This document shows positions 52,347 through 61,795 of a stretch of 64,000 nucleotides of DNA, piece by piece; position 1 is the first letter of the stretch, and each line of letters begins with the position of its first letter. Below the pieces are notes generated by a model, which did not search any database, was not told the origin of the DNA, and was given only the letters and a program-made list of their open reading frames with translations. The translations under genes and the position numbers were made by a program. This DNA comes from Sanguibacter keddieii (GTDB lineage Bacteria; Actinomycetota; Actinomycetes; Actinomycetales; Actinomycetaceae). The stretch spans positions 62,001-126,000 of the forward strand of contig NZ_JVOJ01000036.1 of NCBI RefSeq assembly GCF_001064145.1. The letters run 5' to 3'.

Positions 52347-53840
52347 CTAGCGTTCCGACACCGAGAACAGCTCCGCTGCCGCGACCGGATCCGGCTTGCC
52401 TGTCGTCGTGGTTGGGAGCGCCTCGACGACCAGGACACGGCGCACCTTCTCCCACGGTGCGAGTGAATCGCGCAGAGCCTCGGACAGTGCGTCGGCACTC
52501 AGCGACGAGGCCTGGGCGCGGCCCTTTGGAGAGGCGACGATCAGCGCGGCGACGATCTGCCCCCAGCGCTCATCCGGCAGTCCCACGACAAGCGCATCCG
52601 ACACGACGTCCAGCGAGCGTAGAGCCCGCTCGACGCTCGGGGGAGCGACGAGCTCTCCGGCCGTGTTGATCATGCGGTGGGCGCGCCCCACCATGTGCAG
52701 CCACCCGTGGGCATCCCGAGTCGCGAGGTCGCCGGTGCGCAGCCACTCATCGCCGCTCACGACGCCGGGACCGCGCACCCAGATCTCGCCCATCTCATCG
52801 ACGCTGGCCTCGCGCTCGTCGCTGGCCATGACGCGCAGGTCCACGTAGGGGAAGGGAACCCCCAGCGATCCGGCTGGCGCCGAGGAATCGGGCGTGGCAA
52901 CCGTGCCAGCCCCGGAGGTCTCGGTCATGCCCCACACGTGAATGGGGGACAGGCCAACCGCGCGCATCGCCTCCGCGAGGTCCGCCGTCATCGCGTCGCC
53001 ACCGATGAGGGGACGCATCCACGACGACAGGTTCCCGCCGCCGCGCTCAAGCTCGTCGAGGATAGCGCGCACGATCGCGGGCACGGCGAACATCATCGTG
53101 ATCCCATAGCGCTCGATCGCATCGATGACGCCGCGCGCGTCGAAGGAACCAGGGAAACCGAGCGTGACCAGAGTGCCGCCGTGCGTCCACACGTCCATCG
53201 ACGTCCCGTTGAAGCCTCCGATGTGGCTGGCGGGCGCGCACACGCCCACGACCGACGAGGTCGGCGCGTAGTCGAAGCCCTCGCGGAAATTCGTCGACCC
53301 CCACCACATGACCTCGTGGGTGAGCTCGACGGGACGCGGCGTCCCCGTCGACCCGGAGGTGAACAAGATGGCCGCCAGATCGGTGCCGCAGCGCGCGGGA
53401 GCCTCCTCGATGGGCGCGGTGCGATCCGCCCACGCCGCCAGATCCGCGAACGACGCGACCTGCGCGCCCGCGCCGGACAGGGTGGGAGCGTGGGATGCCG
53501 AGGCCTCGTCGTGGAACACCCACGAGACGCCCGCCTGCTCGCACATCGAGGCGAGTGCGGAGGCGGGCATGCGCGGGGAGAGCGGAACCGTCACCGCGCG
53601 CAGCCACGAGGCCGCCACGGCCGCGATGTAGTGCCACGGCGAGTTCGCCCCGACGACGCCGATGCGCGTCCCCTCGCCGATGCCCGCCTTCGCGAAGGCA
53701 CGAGCCAGTCGAGCGACCGTATCGGCGGCCTCTCGCACGCTCCACTCGTCGCCGGTGGCCGCATCCACCAGGGATAGGCGGTTCGGGTGGCGGCGAGCCG
53801 CTGCGAGGAGCGCCCGCGCAGGGGAATAATCGGGGGTCAC
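52347..53840 (-). CDS. AMP-forming acyl-CoA ligase-like (ANL superfamily) enzyme
   Basis: The 497-residue protein is an adenylate-forming enzyme of the ANL superfamily. Motifs are [18 protein letters not shown] (the ATP loop, where the usual lysine of the TSGTTGxPK box is replaced), [28 protein letters not shown], and the C-terminal TTTTGKPD with the catalytic lysine. It could activate a fatty acid, or O-succinylbenzoate as in MenE. The first reading is not excluded because it overlaps lipA (GTGA) at GTG 53840 in the operon lipB-lipA-ligase, which suggests octanoate or lipoate handling. The function is inferred. Confidence 0.8.
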   Translation of the reverse strand: MTPDYSPARALLAAARRHPNRLSLVDAATGDEWSVREAADTVARLARAFAKAGIGEGTRIGVVGANSPWHYIAAVAASWLRAVTVPLSPRMPASALASMCEQAGVSWVFHDEASASHAPTLSGAGAQVASFADLAAWADRTAPIEEAPARCGTDLAAILFTSGSTGTPRPVELTHEVMWWGSTNFREGFDYAPTSSVVGVCAPASHIGGFNGTSMDVWTHGGTLVTLGFPGSFDARGVIDAIERYGITMMFAVPAIVRAILDELERGGGNLSSWMRPLIGGDAMTADLAEAMRAVGLSPIHVWGMTETSGAGTVATPDSSAPAGSLGVPFPYVDLRVMASDEREASVDEMGEIWVRGPGVVSGDEWLRTGDLATRDAHGWLHMVGRAHRMINTAGELVAPPSVERALRSLDVVSDALVVGLPDERWGQIVAALIVASPKGRAQASSLSADALSEALRDSLAPWEKVRRVLVVEALPTTTTGKPDPVAAAELFSVSER

Positions 53841-54901
53841 GAGGCCGAGGAGGCCCTGGCGGCCATCGCCGCGTGACGCTCCGAGCGCTCCTTCAGACGC
53901 GCCAGGACGGAGCCAGCCTCCTGCAGCGTCGAACCGGAGTTCTCAATGTGGCGCAGCTGCTCGGGGATCTCGAAGCCGCGAGCGCGCATGCCCTTGGCCC
54001 ACAGCAGGCCCGCGCGGTACGAGGAACGCACGAGGGGCCCCGCCATGACGCCCGCGAAGCCCATCTCCTCGGCCTCGGCGGCCAGCTCGACGAACTCCTC
54101 GGGGTGCACCCAGCGGTCGATCGGGTGGTGCAGGGGAGAGGGACGCAGGTACTGCGTGAGGGTCAGCAGGTCACAGCCCGACGCGTGCAGGTCACGCATG
54201 GCGGCGCTGATCTCCTCGCGCGTCTCGCCCATGCCGAGGATCAGGTTCGACTTGGTGACCATGCCGCCGTCGTGGGCACGCTTGATCATCGCAAGCGAGC
54301 GATCGTAGTTGAAGGCGGGGCGAATCTTCTTGAAGATGCGCGGCACAGTCTCCAGGTTGTGCGCGAATACCTGCGGGCCGGCCTCGATGACCATGTCGAT
54401 CGATTCGGCCTGACCACGGAAGTCATCGACAAGGAGCTCCACGCCCGTGCCAGGGTTGAGCTCGTGGATGAGGCGGCACGTCTGCGCGTACAGCCACGCG
54501 GCGCCGTCGGGCAGATCGTCTCGGGTCACGCCCGTGATCGTCACGTAGCGCAGGTCGAGGTCCCGCACGGACTCGGCGATACGACGCGGCTCATCCTTGT
54601 CGTACTCCGTGGGGCGGCCAGTCGCGATGTCGCAGAAGTCGCAGCGGCGCGTGCACAGCGCACCGCCGAGCAGGAAGGTCGCCTCGCGGTCCTGCCAGCA
54701 CTCGTAGATGTTGGGGCAGCCGGCCTCGGCGCACACCGTGTGCAGGCCCTTGGCGTGCGAGAGCGAGCGCATGTCCTGGTAGTTTTCGCCGGCCTTGGCG
54801 GTCGTGCGGATCCACTCGGGCTTCTTCTCGATCGGAGTTTGCGAGTTACGCACCTCGATGCGCAGGAGCTTGCGTCCTTCGGGATCGGGCAGGGTGCTCA
54901 T
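53837..54901 (-). CDS. lipA: Lipoyl synthase
   Basis: The 354-residue radical-SAM enzyme inserts two sulfurs into octanoyl groups. The auxiliary cluster cysteines are C57, C62, C68 ([12 protein letters not shown]) and the radical-SAM cluster is C83, C87, C90 (CTRRCDFC). The downstream GMGETREEI and [18 protein letters not shown] segments are typical. ATG 54901 overlaps the lipB stop (ATGA); a longer reading upstream would be a shadow of lipB. It serves the AceE-type pyruvate dehydrogenase. Confidence 0.96.
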   Translation of the reverse strand: MSTLPDPEGRKLLRIEVRNSQTPIEKKPEWIRTTAKAGENYQDMRSLSHAKGLHTVCAEAGCPNIYECWQDREATFLLGGALCTRRCDFCDIATGRPTEYDKDEPRRIAESVRDLDLRYVTITGVTRDDLPDGAAWLYAQTCRLIHELNPGTGVELLVDDFRGQAESIDMVIEAGPQVFAHNLETVPRIFKKIRPAFNYDRSLAMIKRAHDGGMVTKSNLILGMGETREEISAAMRDLHASGCDLLTLTQYLRPSPLHHPIDRWVHPEEFVELAAEAEEMGFAGVMAGPLVRSSYRAGLLWAKGMRARGFEIPEQLRHIENSGSTLQEAGSVLARLKERSERHAAMAARASSAS

Positions 54902-55575
54902 AGCGTTGACCTCGTCGTGTAGGAAACGGAAGTGGGAGCGGTCGCCAGGCAGGGGGAGATGTGCTCCACCATGCGCGGGAGGAGCTCGGATGCGGCGTCG
55001 GAGACGGTCGTGTGGATGCCTTCCCACGACAGGGAGGTCACGTCGGCGTCCGTCAGGCCGCAGGGGATGATTCCCTCGAAGGCGCGGGCCGGGTCGATGT
55101 CGACGTTCAGAGCGATGCCGTGCAGGGTCGCTCCGCGCGCTACCTTCAGGCCGATCGCGCAGATCTTGCGGTCGCGGCGTCCCTCCTCGGTCAACCAGAC
55201 GCCCGCGCGGCCCTCGACGCGGTGAACGGGAAGCTCCCAGACCTCGCGCACGGTATCGATCACCGAGGCCTCTACCGCGCGGATCCACTGTACGAGGTCG
55301 ACGGGCTCGCGCAGGCGAACGACGGGGTAGACGACGACCTGTCCGGGACCGTGCCACGTCGCGGAACCAGCACGATCGGTACGGATGACAGGGATCGTCG
55401 TGGAGGGGATGTCCTGCGGCTTCGTGTGGCGGCCCGCCGTCCACGTCGGCGTGAATTGAGAAACGATGAGCGTGTCCTCGCCGCCGGCGAGGACCTCCTC
55501 GTGCAGGGAGCGCTGCAGCGCGTCAACCTGCGTGTAATCGACCAACCCCTGGTCGAGTAGGCTCAAAATCTGCAC
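54898..55575 (-). CDS. lipB: Octanoyl-[ACP]:protein N-octanoyltransferase
   Basis: The 225-residue enzyme moves octanoate from ACP to lipoyl domains. Visible are [53 protein letters not shown] with the active lysine, and [16 protein letters not shown] with the active cysteine. GTG 55575 is six bases after TATGAT (55582-55587) and lacks a ribosome site, so it is likely leaderless. A longer reading upstream to 56346 would run antisense through nif3. It heads lipB-lipA-ligase. Confidence 0.94.
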   Translation of the reverse strand: MQILSLLDQGLVDYTQVDALQRSLHEEVLAGGEDTLIVSQFTPTWTAGRHTKPQDIPSTTIPVIRTDRAGSATWHGPGQVVVYPVVRLREPVDLVQWIRAVEASVIDTVREVWELPVHRVEGRAGVWLTEEGRRDRKICAIGLKVARGATLHGIALNVDIDPARAFEGIIPCGLTDADVTSLSWEGIHTTVSDAASELLPRMVEHISPCLATAPTSVSYTTRSTL

Positions 55576-55581
55576 GTTGTG

Positions 55582-55629
55582 ATCATAGTCGCGGGCAGGG
55601 TCCCTTGCTAGATGGGGGTCCGGTATGCT
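55582..55629. promoter_or_regulatory. Divergent leaderless promoters of lipB and nif3
   Basis: The minus strand has TATGAT at 55582-55587, six bases from the lipB GTG. The plus strand has TATGCT at 55624-55629, six bases from the nif3 ATG at 55636. Neither gene has a ribosome site. Confidence 0.55.
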
Positions 55630-55635
55630 TGACGC

Positions 55636-56550
55636 ATGCAGTCTTCGTCTCACCTCAACGGCCCGACGACCACGGCCGATACGTCCGCATCGAAGTGGAG
55701 CGTTGGCGACGTTATGGCTCTCATGGAGTCCTGGTATCCGGCGGCCACGGCGCAGTCCTGGGATCGCGTTGGACTCATCGTCGGTGACCCGGCATCCCCC
55801 GTGCGGTCGATTCTCCTCGCTCTCGATCCCACCGCGGCTATTGCTCAGCAGGCCGTTGCCGGTCCGTCCGGTAACGGGCAGCCCTACGACATGGTGATCA
55901 CGCACCATCCGCTGCTCCTGCGCGGCGCGTCCTTCCTGCCTGTGACCGACCCGAAGGGCGGCGTTGTCACGACTCTCATCCGCTCCGGTATCGCCCTGTT
56001 CAACGCGCACACCAACGCGGACGTCGCCTGTGACGGCGTCGCGACGGCGCTCGCCGACCTGATCGGGCTGCGCGATACCGTGCCGCTGGAGCCGTGTGGA
56101 ACCGACGCCGAGGGACACAACATCGGCCTGGGGCGCGTCGGCACCGTCGACGAGACGACGCTCGGCACCTTCGCTGACCACGTCGCATCCGTGCTGCCTG
56201 CGGGCCCCTCCGGTCTCTTTGTTGGTGGCGATGAGAGCGCCACGGTGCAGCGCGTAGCCGTGCTGGGCGGCGCGGGGGATAGCGCGCTCGAGGCGGCTCG
56301 CGCCGCTGGAGCTGACGTGTACCTCACGGCGGATCTGCGCCACCACCCCGCCTCAGAACACCTCGAGGGCGGCGCTCCCGCGTTGCTGTGCGGATCCCAC
56401 TGGGCCACGGAGTCCCCGTGGCTCCCCGTCCTCGCACGCAAGATTCGTCAGGCCGCCCGCGCCGCCGATGTGGAACTTCGTGTGGAAGTCTCTACGATTG
56501 TCACCGAGCCATGGACCAGCCACCGAGTCACCCAGGGAGAACTAGCGTGA
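55636..56550 (+). CDS. Nif3/DUF34 family dinuclear metal-binding protein
   Basis: The 304-residue protein belongs to the Nif3-like (YbgI/YqfO) family once annotated as GTP cyclohydrolase 1 type 2. Metal ligands are in VITHHPLLLRG and ALFNAHTNADV, with further histidines in DLRHHPASEH and CGSHWATE. Its biochemical function is unsettled. Mycobacterial Rv2230c has the same neighbour, a zinc-ribbon protein (from memory). ATG 55636 follows TATGCT by six bases. It overlaps the next gene by four bases. Confidence 0.92.
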   Translation: MQSSSHLNGPTTTADTSASKWSVGDVMALMESWYPAATAQSWDRVGLIVGDPASPVRSILLALDPTAAIAQQAVAGPSGNGQPYDMVITHHPLLLRGASFLPVTDPKGGVVTTLIRSGIALFNAHTNADVACDGVATALADLIGLRDTVPLEPCGTDAEGHNIGLGRVGTVDETTLGTFADHVASVLPAGPSGLFVGGDESATVQRVAVLGGAGDSALEAARAAGADVYLTADLRHHPASEHLEGGAPALLCGSHWATESPWLPVLARKIRQAARAADVELRVEVSTIVTEPWTSHRVTQGELA

Positions 56551-57290
56551 AAGCATCGCACACCGACCAGCTCGAGCTTCTCGAGCTCCAGAAGCTCGAC
56601 CAGAAGGAGTCGGCGCTGCACCACAAGCGCGATTCTCACCCCGCGCACGCGACGGTTCGCGAGTTCGCCGGCCGTGTCGCTGACCTGCAGCGCGCCGCGA
56701 TCAGCCAGAGTGCTGTCATTGCGGACACGATGCGCGAGGTGACCCGCATCGAAGACGAGATCGCGAAGGTTTCTGAGCGTCGCAAGCGCCAGCAGAGCCG
56801 TATCGACAACAACCAGGTGCCCCTGCGGGACATCTCGGCCTTGGAACACGAGATCGCCCAGATGGACCGCCGCCTCGCCAAGCTCGAGGACGATCAGGTG
56901 GAGGCCGAGGAACGCGTCGAGGCCGCCCGCGCGGCCCAGGAGCAGATGAAGGCCGAGGCGCAGGCTATCGCCGCCGACATCGAGGCGCTCAAGGCCCAGT
57001 TCGAGGCCGACGTCGCCGACGCGGATGACGAACTGCGCCGCGTCATCGCCACCCGCCGCGAGCTCGCCGATCGCCTGCCCGCAGACCTGCTTGAGGAGTA
57101 CGAGGATGCGCGTCGCCGCAACGGCGCTCTCGCCGTCATCGAGGTCCGCGACGGCTACGGCATCGGCGTCGCCGCCGACCTGAGCCCGATGGAACTCGAA
57201 CGCATTCGCCTCACGCCCGCCGACGAGGTGTTCCTGACCGAAGACACGGCACAGATCGTCGTGCGCACGGCGGCGAACACGCCGCGCTGA
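56547..57290 (+). CDS. Coiled-coil protein of the C4 zinc-ribbon family with lost cysteines
   Basis: The 247-residue protein is a long coiled coil (about 10-195: LLELQKLDQKESALHHKRD..., RIEDEIAKVSERRKRQQSRIDNNQVPLRDISALEHEIAQMDRRLAKLEDDQVEAEERVEAARAAQEQ) followed by a short C-terminal module. The family ends in a zinc ribbon with two CxxC pairs. Here the matching positions read GYGIGVAADLSPMELERIRLTPADEVFLTEDTAQIVVR and contain no cysteine, so zinc is not bound there. The surrounding LSPMEL and VVR residues remain, so this is a diverged family member. It overlaps nif3 (GTGA) as in mycobacteria. Function is unknown. Confidence 0.85.
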   Translation: MKASHTDQLELLELQKLDQKESALHHKRDSHPAHATVREFAGRVADLQRAAISQSAVIADTMREVTRIEDEIAKVSERRKRQQSRIDNNQVPLRDISALEHEIAQMDRRLAKLEDDQVEAEERVEAARAAQEQMKAEAQAIAADIEALKAQFEADVADADDELRRVIATRRELADRLPADLLEEYEDARRRNGALAVIEVRDGYGIGVAADLSPMELERIRLTPADEVFLTEDTAQIVVRTAANTPR

Positions 57291-57293
57291 GCC

Positions 57294-58631
57294 TCAGGCC
57301 TCGATCACGTAGGCGTCCGCCAGGTAGAATCCCTGCCTACTCTTCGTGACCGTCACCCGTACCTGGGTGGCGGTCACGGGCTTTTCCAGGGTGAGAATGC
57401 GCCGGTAGCCCACGCAGTGCACGCGAGCGATCTCGCGCTCAACGTCGCCGTCGACGCATGCGGTCACCACGGCCTCGTCGACGCGCTGTCCCTGGGCGAT
57501 GTCCTCCTCGAGAACGATCGCGCCAACCGCGCGCGGCGCGTCAAAGCGCAGGGTGACGGCGTCACCCTCGTCCTCGCGGGATGCCTCGATCCGGCGCGAG
57601 CGGAAGTCAGCGATCTTTTCGCCGAGGCGCGCCAGGACCTCGACGTCGGCATCTGCGAGGAGGCCGTCGCGGTTCGGGGGAACGTTCAAAAGGAAGGTGG
57701 CATTACCGCCGACCGAGCCCTTCCAGATCGAGAACAGCTCGTCGACACTGCGCACCTGGGAGTCTTCGACGTCATGGTGGAACCAGCCCTTACGCGTGGA
57801 GGTGTTGACCTCTGCGGGGTACCAGGCGAGGGGACCGGAATAGTCGGCCAACGCCTCGCGCGAGCCGAGATCCTCGTCGCCGGAGGCCACCTGACGGGAG
57901 AACTCGCCGTCGTCGGCCTTCTGGGACTTCTCTGCGGTGCGCTCCGCCTCGCGCAGGGAGGCGGGAACGACCGACCACTCGTTGGCTCGAACGGACCCGG
58001 CCTCGTTGCCGCACCAGCGCACGTCCGGGCCACACACGGAGATGACGGCCTCGGGAGCCAACGCGCGGACCGTGTCGTAGATGCGCTGCCAGTCGTAGAC
58101 CTGCACCTTGCCGTTGGTGCCCTCGCCGCACGCGCCGTCCAGCCACACGGAGAAGACCGGGCCGTAGTGGGTGAGCAGCTCGATGAGCTGGTTGATGTAG
58201 AAGTCGTTGTAGGCGTCGCCCTGGCCGTAGGTCGGCTCGGTCATGTCCCAGGGGGACAGGTACACGCCGAACTTGAGGCCGTGACGCGCAGCCGCGTCGG
58301 ACACCTCGCGCACGAGGTCGCCGCGCCCGCCCTTCCACGGCGAGGACTCCACCGAGTGCTTCGTGTAGGCCGACGGCCACAGGCAAAAGCCGTCGTGGTG
58401 CTTGCACGTGAGGATCACGCCGCTCATGCCGGCGCGCACCAGGGCGCGCATCCACTGATCGACGTCGACGTTGCCCGGGTTGAACAGGGCCGGATCCTCG
58501 TGGCCCTCGCCCCACTCGCGGTCCGTCATCGTATTCATGCCGAAGTGGATGAACGCGTAGATCTCCATTTTCTGCCACTGGAGCTGACGGTGGGTAGGCC
58601 GAATATTGGCCAGGTAGTCCTCGTTGATCAT
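57294..58631 (-). CDS. Alpha-L-fucosidase, glycoside hydrolase family 29
   Basis: The 445-residue enzyme hydrolyses alpha-L-fucosyl linkages on glycans. The GH29 pattern is clear: QWQKMEIYAFIHFGMNTMTDREWG, GVILTCKHHDGFCLWPSAYTKHSV, FGVYLSPWDM, and the nucleophile aspartate in VFSVWLDGACGEG. A C-terminal beta-sandwich region follows about residue 340. There is no signal peptide, so it acts inside the cell on imported fucosides. This fits a host-associated organism using mucin or milk glycans. It converges on the coiled-coil gene with a three-base gap. Confidence 0.93.
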   Translation of the reverse strand: MINEDYLANIRPTHRQLQWQKMEIYAFIHFGMNTMTDREWGEGHEDPALFNPGNVDVDQWMRALVRAGMSGVILTCKHHDGFCLWPSAYTKHSVESSPWKGGRGDLVREVSDAAARHGLKFGVYLSPWDMTEPTYGQGDAYNDFYINQLIELLTHYGPVFSVWLDGACGEGTNGKVQVYDWQRIYDTVRALAPEAVISVCGPDVRWCGNEAGSVRANEWSVVPASLREAERTAEKSQKADDGEFSRQVASGDEDLGSREALADYSGPLAWYPAEVNTSTRKGWFHHDVEDSQVRSVDELFSIWKGSVGGNATFLLNVPPNRDGLLADADVEVLARLGEKIADFRSRRIEASREDEGDAVTLRFDAPRAVGAIVLEEDIAQGQRVDEAVVTACVDGDVEREIARVHCVGYRRILTLEKPVTATQVRVTVTKSRQGFYLADAYVIEA

Positions 58632-58710
58632 GCCTATGGTTTCCGCTTGATGGCCGATGCGTCGGCCGGTCCTGCACCCTGCAGGTTCCGGAAAAAGGAT
58701 AGCCTACCTC

Positions 58711-59523
58711 TCAGTGCGTGACCAACGTTACTGTGCGTGTCGATCCGCCCATTTTCGTCTGCTTTTCGGGGCCGAATTCCACGTTAGTCACGCGGTGTTC
58801 GTTGCCCTTCGCGTCCCCCAGTGACAGCGAGTACGCGGCCTCCTCCAGGGCCTTCTCTGCCGCCGCCGTTTCCTCCGCCTCGTAGCCCCCGGAGGCGAGC
58901 AGCAGGCCCGTGATGGCACCGCGCCAACGCTTCGCGTCGTGGGAGATCACCGAGCGTTTACCGTCCGCCTCACGCACGACGCGCAGCTCCCAGACGCGCG
59001 CCCACGGGGCCTTGCACGCGGCGCGATACGGGCCGGATCGGCCATCGATGATGATGCGCTCCGATGCCTCGGTGGACAGCGCCTCGTCAAGGCGCGGCGC
59101 CCACCAGGTCGACAGGACACCGAGGCCGGGCAGCGACACGCCCATTGCAAGACGGTGGTCGGGAACGATGTCGCTAGGGGAGAGGACTCCAAAGAGTCCA
59201 GAGAAGATCGACACGTGCGCTGCGCCTGCGCTCGACCATGCGCCCGGCGCGCACTCCTCGATCGCCTCGTAGAACACTCCGGTGAACAGGGACGAGGCTG
59301 GGGCGCAGGGGGCTGAATTGAGCGCGGTGTTGACGGACAGGTCGATCCGCACGCCAACCTTGAGGATGGCAGCCGCTTCAGGGCCGTCCCCGAGAGCAGC
59401 GAGCGTGTCGCACACGGTGCGACGGCTCGCCGCAAGGCCGGCGCGCGAGAGCGCGTTGACGTCCAAAGACGGGCCCTGCGCGGGCGCGTTCTTCCCCTCC
59501 GACGGGGGCAACCAGATCAGCAT
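58711..59523 (-). CDS. yaaA: Peroxide stress protein YaaA (DUF328)
   Basis: The 270-residue protein has the YaaA opening LIWLPPSEGK, the HVSIFSGLFGVLSPSDIVPDHRL segment and the WAPRLDEAL and DGRSGPYRA motifs. YaaA lowers free intracellular iron and protects from peroxide in E. coli. ATG 59523 lies seven bases after TAGGGT (59531-59536) with no ribosome site; an upstream GTG at 59532 is unlikely. It stands divergent to rnpB, with its promoter in the same 50 bp. Confidence 0.88.
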   Translation of the reverse strand: MLIWLPPSEGKNAPAQGPSLDVNALSRAGLAASRRTVCDTLAALGDGPEAAAILKVGVRIDLSVNTALNSAPCAPASSLFTGVFYEAIEECAPGAWSSAGAAHVSIFSGLFGVLSPSDIVPDHRLAMGVSLPGLGVLSTWWAPRLDEALSTEASERIIIDGRSGPYRAACKAPWARVWELRVVREADGKRSVISHDAKRWRGAITGLLLASGGYEAEETAAAEKALEEAAYSLSLGDAKGNEHRVTNVEFGPEKQTKMGGSTRTVTLVTH

Positions 59524-59572
59524 GGTGACCACCCTATCGCGGGGGCGCGGCCATGCGCGCTATGATCGATGC

Positions 59573-59938
59573 GGATCTGTCGGCTGGGCGGCCGCGCGCG
59601 GAAACGCTCGAGGAACGTCCGGGCTCCACAGGGCAGGGTGATGGCTAACAGCCACCCGGGGTAACCCGCGGGACAGTGCCACAGAAAACAAACCACCGGT
59701 GCGCATGCGGCGGTAAGGGTGAAAAGGTGAGGTAAGAGCTCACCAGCGGCGCGGGTGACCGCGTCGGCTAGGTAAACCCCACCCGGAGCAAGACCGAGCA
59801 GCAGGCAGGGCGGCCCGCCTCATGCCTGCGGGTAGGTTGCTGGAGGCCGTCGGTAACGACGGTCCTAGATAGATGGTCGCCACCGCACGACCGGTAACGG
59901 CGTGCGTGACAGAACCCGGCGTATAGGCCGACAGATGC
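59573..59938 (+). ncRNA. rnpB: RNase P RNA (type A)
   Basis: The catalytic RNA of RNase P trims tRNA 5' ends. Conserved cores are present: GAGGAACGTCCGGGCTCC (J and P4 left), ACAGTGCCACAGAAAACA, GGTAAGGGTGAAAAGGTG, and GACAGAACCCGGCGTATA (P4 right). Ends ATCTGTCGG and CCGACAGAT form P1. A TATGAT -10 box at 59561-59566 fits a start at about 59573. The tRNA-binding GGTAA-type loop of the L15 region is visible near 59718-59722. The precise ends are estimates. Confidence 0.95.
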
Positions 59939-59972
59939 CAGAAGGACCCCGACTCGTGTCGGGGTCCTTCTG
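59939..59972. terminator. Terminator of rnpB, also usable by ppgK
   Basis: CAGAAGGACCCCGAC pairs perfectly with GTCGGGGTCCTTCTG around TCGT, directly after the RNase P RNA. It lies between convergent transcripts. Confidence 0.88.
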
Positions 59973-59992
59973 CGTGCCCGGTGTGCCCGCGA

Positions 59993-60745
59993 TCAGGCGC
60001 TGTGCTGCGCCGCGTAGTAGGCGGCACCGACGATGCCGGCGGTGTTGAGCAGCTTCGCGGGGATCATTGGGGTCTTCAGATCCAGGAGCGGCATGAACTT
60101 CTCGTGGTTTTCAGACACGCCGCCGCCGACCACAAAGAGGTCGGGGTTGAGCAGGAACTCGACGTGGCTGTAGTAGCGCTGGAGGCGCTGCGCCCACTGC
60201 TCCCAATTCAGGCCTTGGAGGGTCTTCTGACCCGAGGATGCGTTCTTCTCCGCGTCGGTGCCGTCGATCTCGAGGTGGCCGAGCTCGGTGTTGGTCAGTA
60301 GCGTGCCATTGACGATGATTGCCGAGCCGATGCCGGTGCCCTGGGTGGTGAAGACGATGACGCCGTCGCGGCCCTTGGCTGCGCCGTAGGCGACCTCGGC
60401 GATGCCCGCCGCGTCCGCGTCGTTGAGCGCGACGACGGCACGGCCGAGGTAGCGCTCCATGAGCTCGTCGACGTCGACGTTGACCCACGACTGGTCGAGG
60501 TTCGCCATGTAGGGAATGACGCCGCCAAAGACGGGGGCAGGGAAAGTCACGCCGATCGGAACACCGACCTTCACGCCGAGCTGGTCGACGACCTCGCGGC
60601 ACACCGCCGCGACGGCGTCGGGTGTCGCAGGGTTGGGTGTGGGGATTCGAACCTGATCGCCGATGTACTCTCCGGTTTCCAGATCAACGAGCGCGCCCTT
60701 GACGCCCGATCCGCCGATATCGATGCCGCATGCGACCTGAGCCAT
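59993..60745 (-). CDS. ppgK: Polyphosphate glucokinase (ROK family)
   Basis: The 250-residue enzyme phosphorylates glucose with inorganic polyphosphate (and usually ATP). The phosphate motif GIDIGGSGVKGA opens the protein. VVALNDADAAGIAEVAYGAA and FTTQGTGIGSAIIVNGTLLTNTELGHLEIDG carry the glucose-binding residues, and NPDLFVVGGGVSENHEKF closes the ROK fold. It lacks an N-terminal DNA-binding part. ATG 60745 has GAGGAGGGG. It pairs conceptually with PPi-dependent phosphofructokinase in the same window: both spare ATP in sugar use. Confidence 0.92.
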   Translation of the reverse strand: MAQVACGIDIGGSGVKGALVDLETGEYIGDQVRIPTPNPATPDAVAAVCREVVDQLGVKVGVPIGVTFPAPVFGGVIPYMANLDQSWVNVDVDELMERYLGRAVVALNDADAAGIAEVAYGAAKGRDGVIVFTTQGTGIGSAIIVNGTLLTNTELGHLEIDGTDAEKNASSGQKTLQGLNWEQWAQRLQRYYSHVEFLLNPDLFVVGGGVSENHEKFMPLLDLKTPMIPAKLLNTAGIVGAAYYAAQHSA

Positions 60746-60832
60746 GACCCCTCCTCGGGTGATGAAATCTTGTTGTCCGCGGGCCCCTGAAGCCCGTCGT
60801 ACCCGAATTGTATGGGATGTCACGACTAATAG

Positions 60833-60873
60833 CGAGGCCCGCCTCAGACTGTGAGAGTCGGAGGCGGGCCTCG
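60833..60873 (-). terminator. Terminator of map
   Basis: GAGGCCCGCCTC (60834-60845) pairs perfectly with GAGGCGGGCCTC (60861-60872), with an inner GACT/AGTC. It lies 12 bases beyond the map stop on the minus strand. Confidence 0.85.
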
Positions 60874-60884
60874 AAGTATCTGTG

Positions 60885-61769
60885 TCACGGAAGGGTGAGG
60901 ATTTCGGCCCCATCCTCGGTGACGACGATCGTGTGCTCGAACTGGGCCGTGCGCGAACGATCGGCGGTGACGATCGTCCAGTCGTCGTCCCACTGCTCCC
61001 ACTCGACCGTGCCGAGAGTCAGCATCGGCTCGATCGTAAAGACCATGCCGGGTTCCATCACCGTGTTGTAGGCAGGTGCTGCGTCGTAGTGGGGGATGAT
61101 CAGGCCCGAGTGGAACGCCTCGCCGACGCCGTGTCCGGTGTAGTCGCGCACCACGCCGTAGTCGAAGCGTTTCGCGTAGGCCTCGATAACGCGTCCGATC
61201 ACGTTGATCTCGCGGCCCGGGCCAACGGCCTTGATGCCGCGCATCATGGCGTTCTTCGTGCGTTCGACGAGCAGGTGGGATTCTTCGTCGACGGTGCCGA
61301 CCTCGAACATTGCGCAGGTGTCGCCGTGGACGCCATCCTTGTAGGCGGTGATGTCGATGTTGATGATGTCGCCGTCTTCGAGCGGGCGGTCGTCTGGGAT
61401 GCCGTGGCAGATGACCTCGTTAATGGAGGTGCAGATGGACTTGGGGAAGCCCATGTAGCCCAGGCACGAGGGGTAGGCGTCGTGCGCGATGAGGAACTCG
61501 TGGCCGATGCGGTCAAGCTCCTCGGTGGTGACGCCGGGTGCGATGGCTGAGCCGACGGCCTCAATCGCGCCCGCCGCGATACGTCCGGCCTCGCGGATCT
61601 TCGCGATGGTGTGGGGGCTCTTGATCTCCGAGGCGGTGACGCGCTCGGGGCCGTCGTGGAACATGTATTCGGGGCGCTCGATGTGCTCGGGAACCGCGCG
61701 CATTGGTGAGACGCGGCCGGGCTTGAGCGTGCCGAGGGGCGCGCGACGGGCGAGTGCGGATGCTTCCAT
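60885..61769 (-). CDS. map: Methionine aminopeptidase, type I
   Basis: The 294-residue metalloprotease removes initiator methionine. The five ligands are in [17 protein letters not shown] (two D), GHGVG (H), TIEPM (E) and the C-terminal QFEHTIVV (E). About 45 N-terminal residues precede the catalytic domain and include [11 protein letters not shown], which is the PxxP-like linker seen in mycobacterial MapB and not the zinc-finger of plant/yeast types. ATG 61769 has AGAGGA seven bases upstream. It follows panB after 26 bases. Confidence 0.94.
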   Translation of the reverse strand: MEASALARRAPLGTLKPGRVSPMRAVPEHIERPEYMFHDGPERVTASEIKSPHTIAKIREAGRIAAGAIEAVGSAIAPGVTTEELDRIGHEFLIAHDAYPSCLGYMGFPKSICTSINEVICHGIPDDRPLEDGDIINIDITAYKDGVHGDTCAMFEVGTVDEESHLLVERTKNAMMRGIKAVGPGREINVIGRVIEAYAKRFDYGVVRDYTGHGVGEAFHSGLIIPHYDAAPAYNTVMEPGMVFTIEPMLTLGTVEWEQWDDDWTIVTADRSRTAQFEHTIVVTEDGAEILTLP

Positions 61770-61795
61770 GTGTTGTCCTCTTCTCAGCGGGAGCG

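Noticed and set aside
54898-56346. A long N-terminal extension of LipB
   Set aside because: The extra 257 codons run antisense through the nif3 gene, lack LipB similarity, and a GTG with a -10-like box at 55582 marks the real start.
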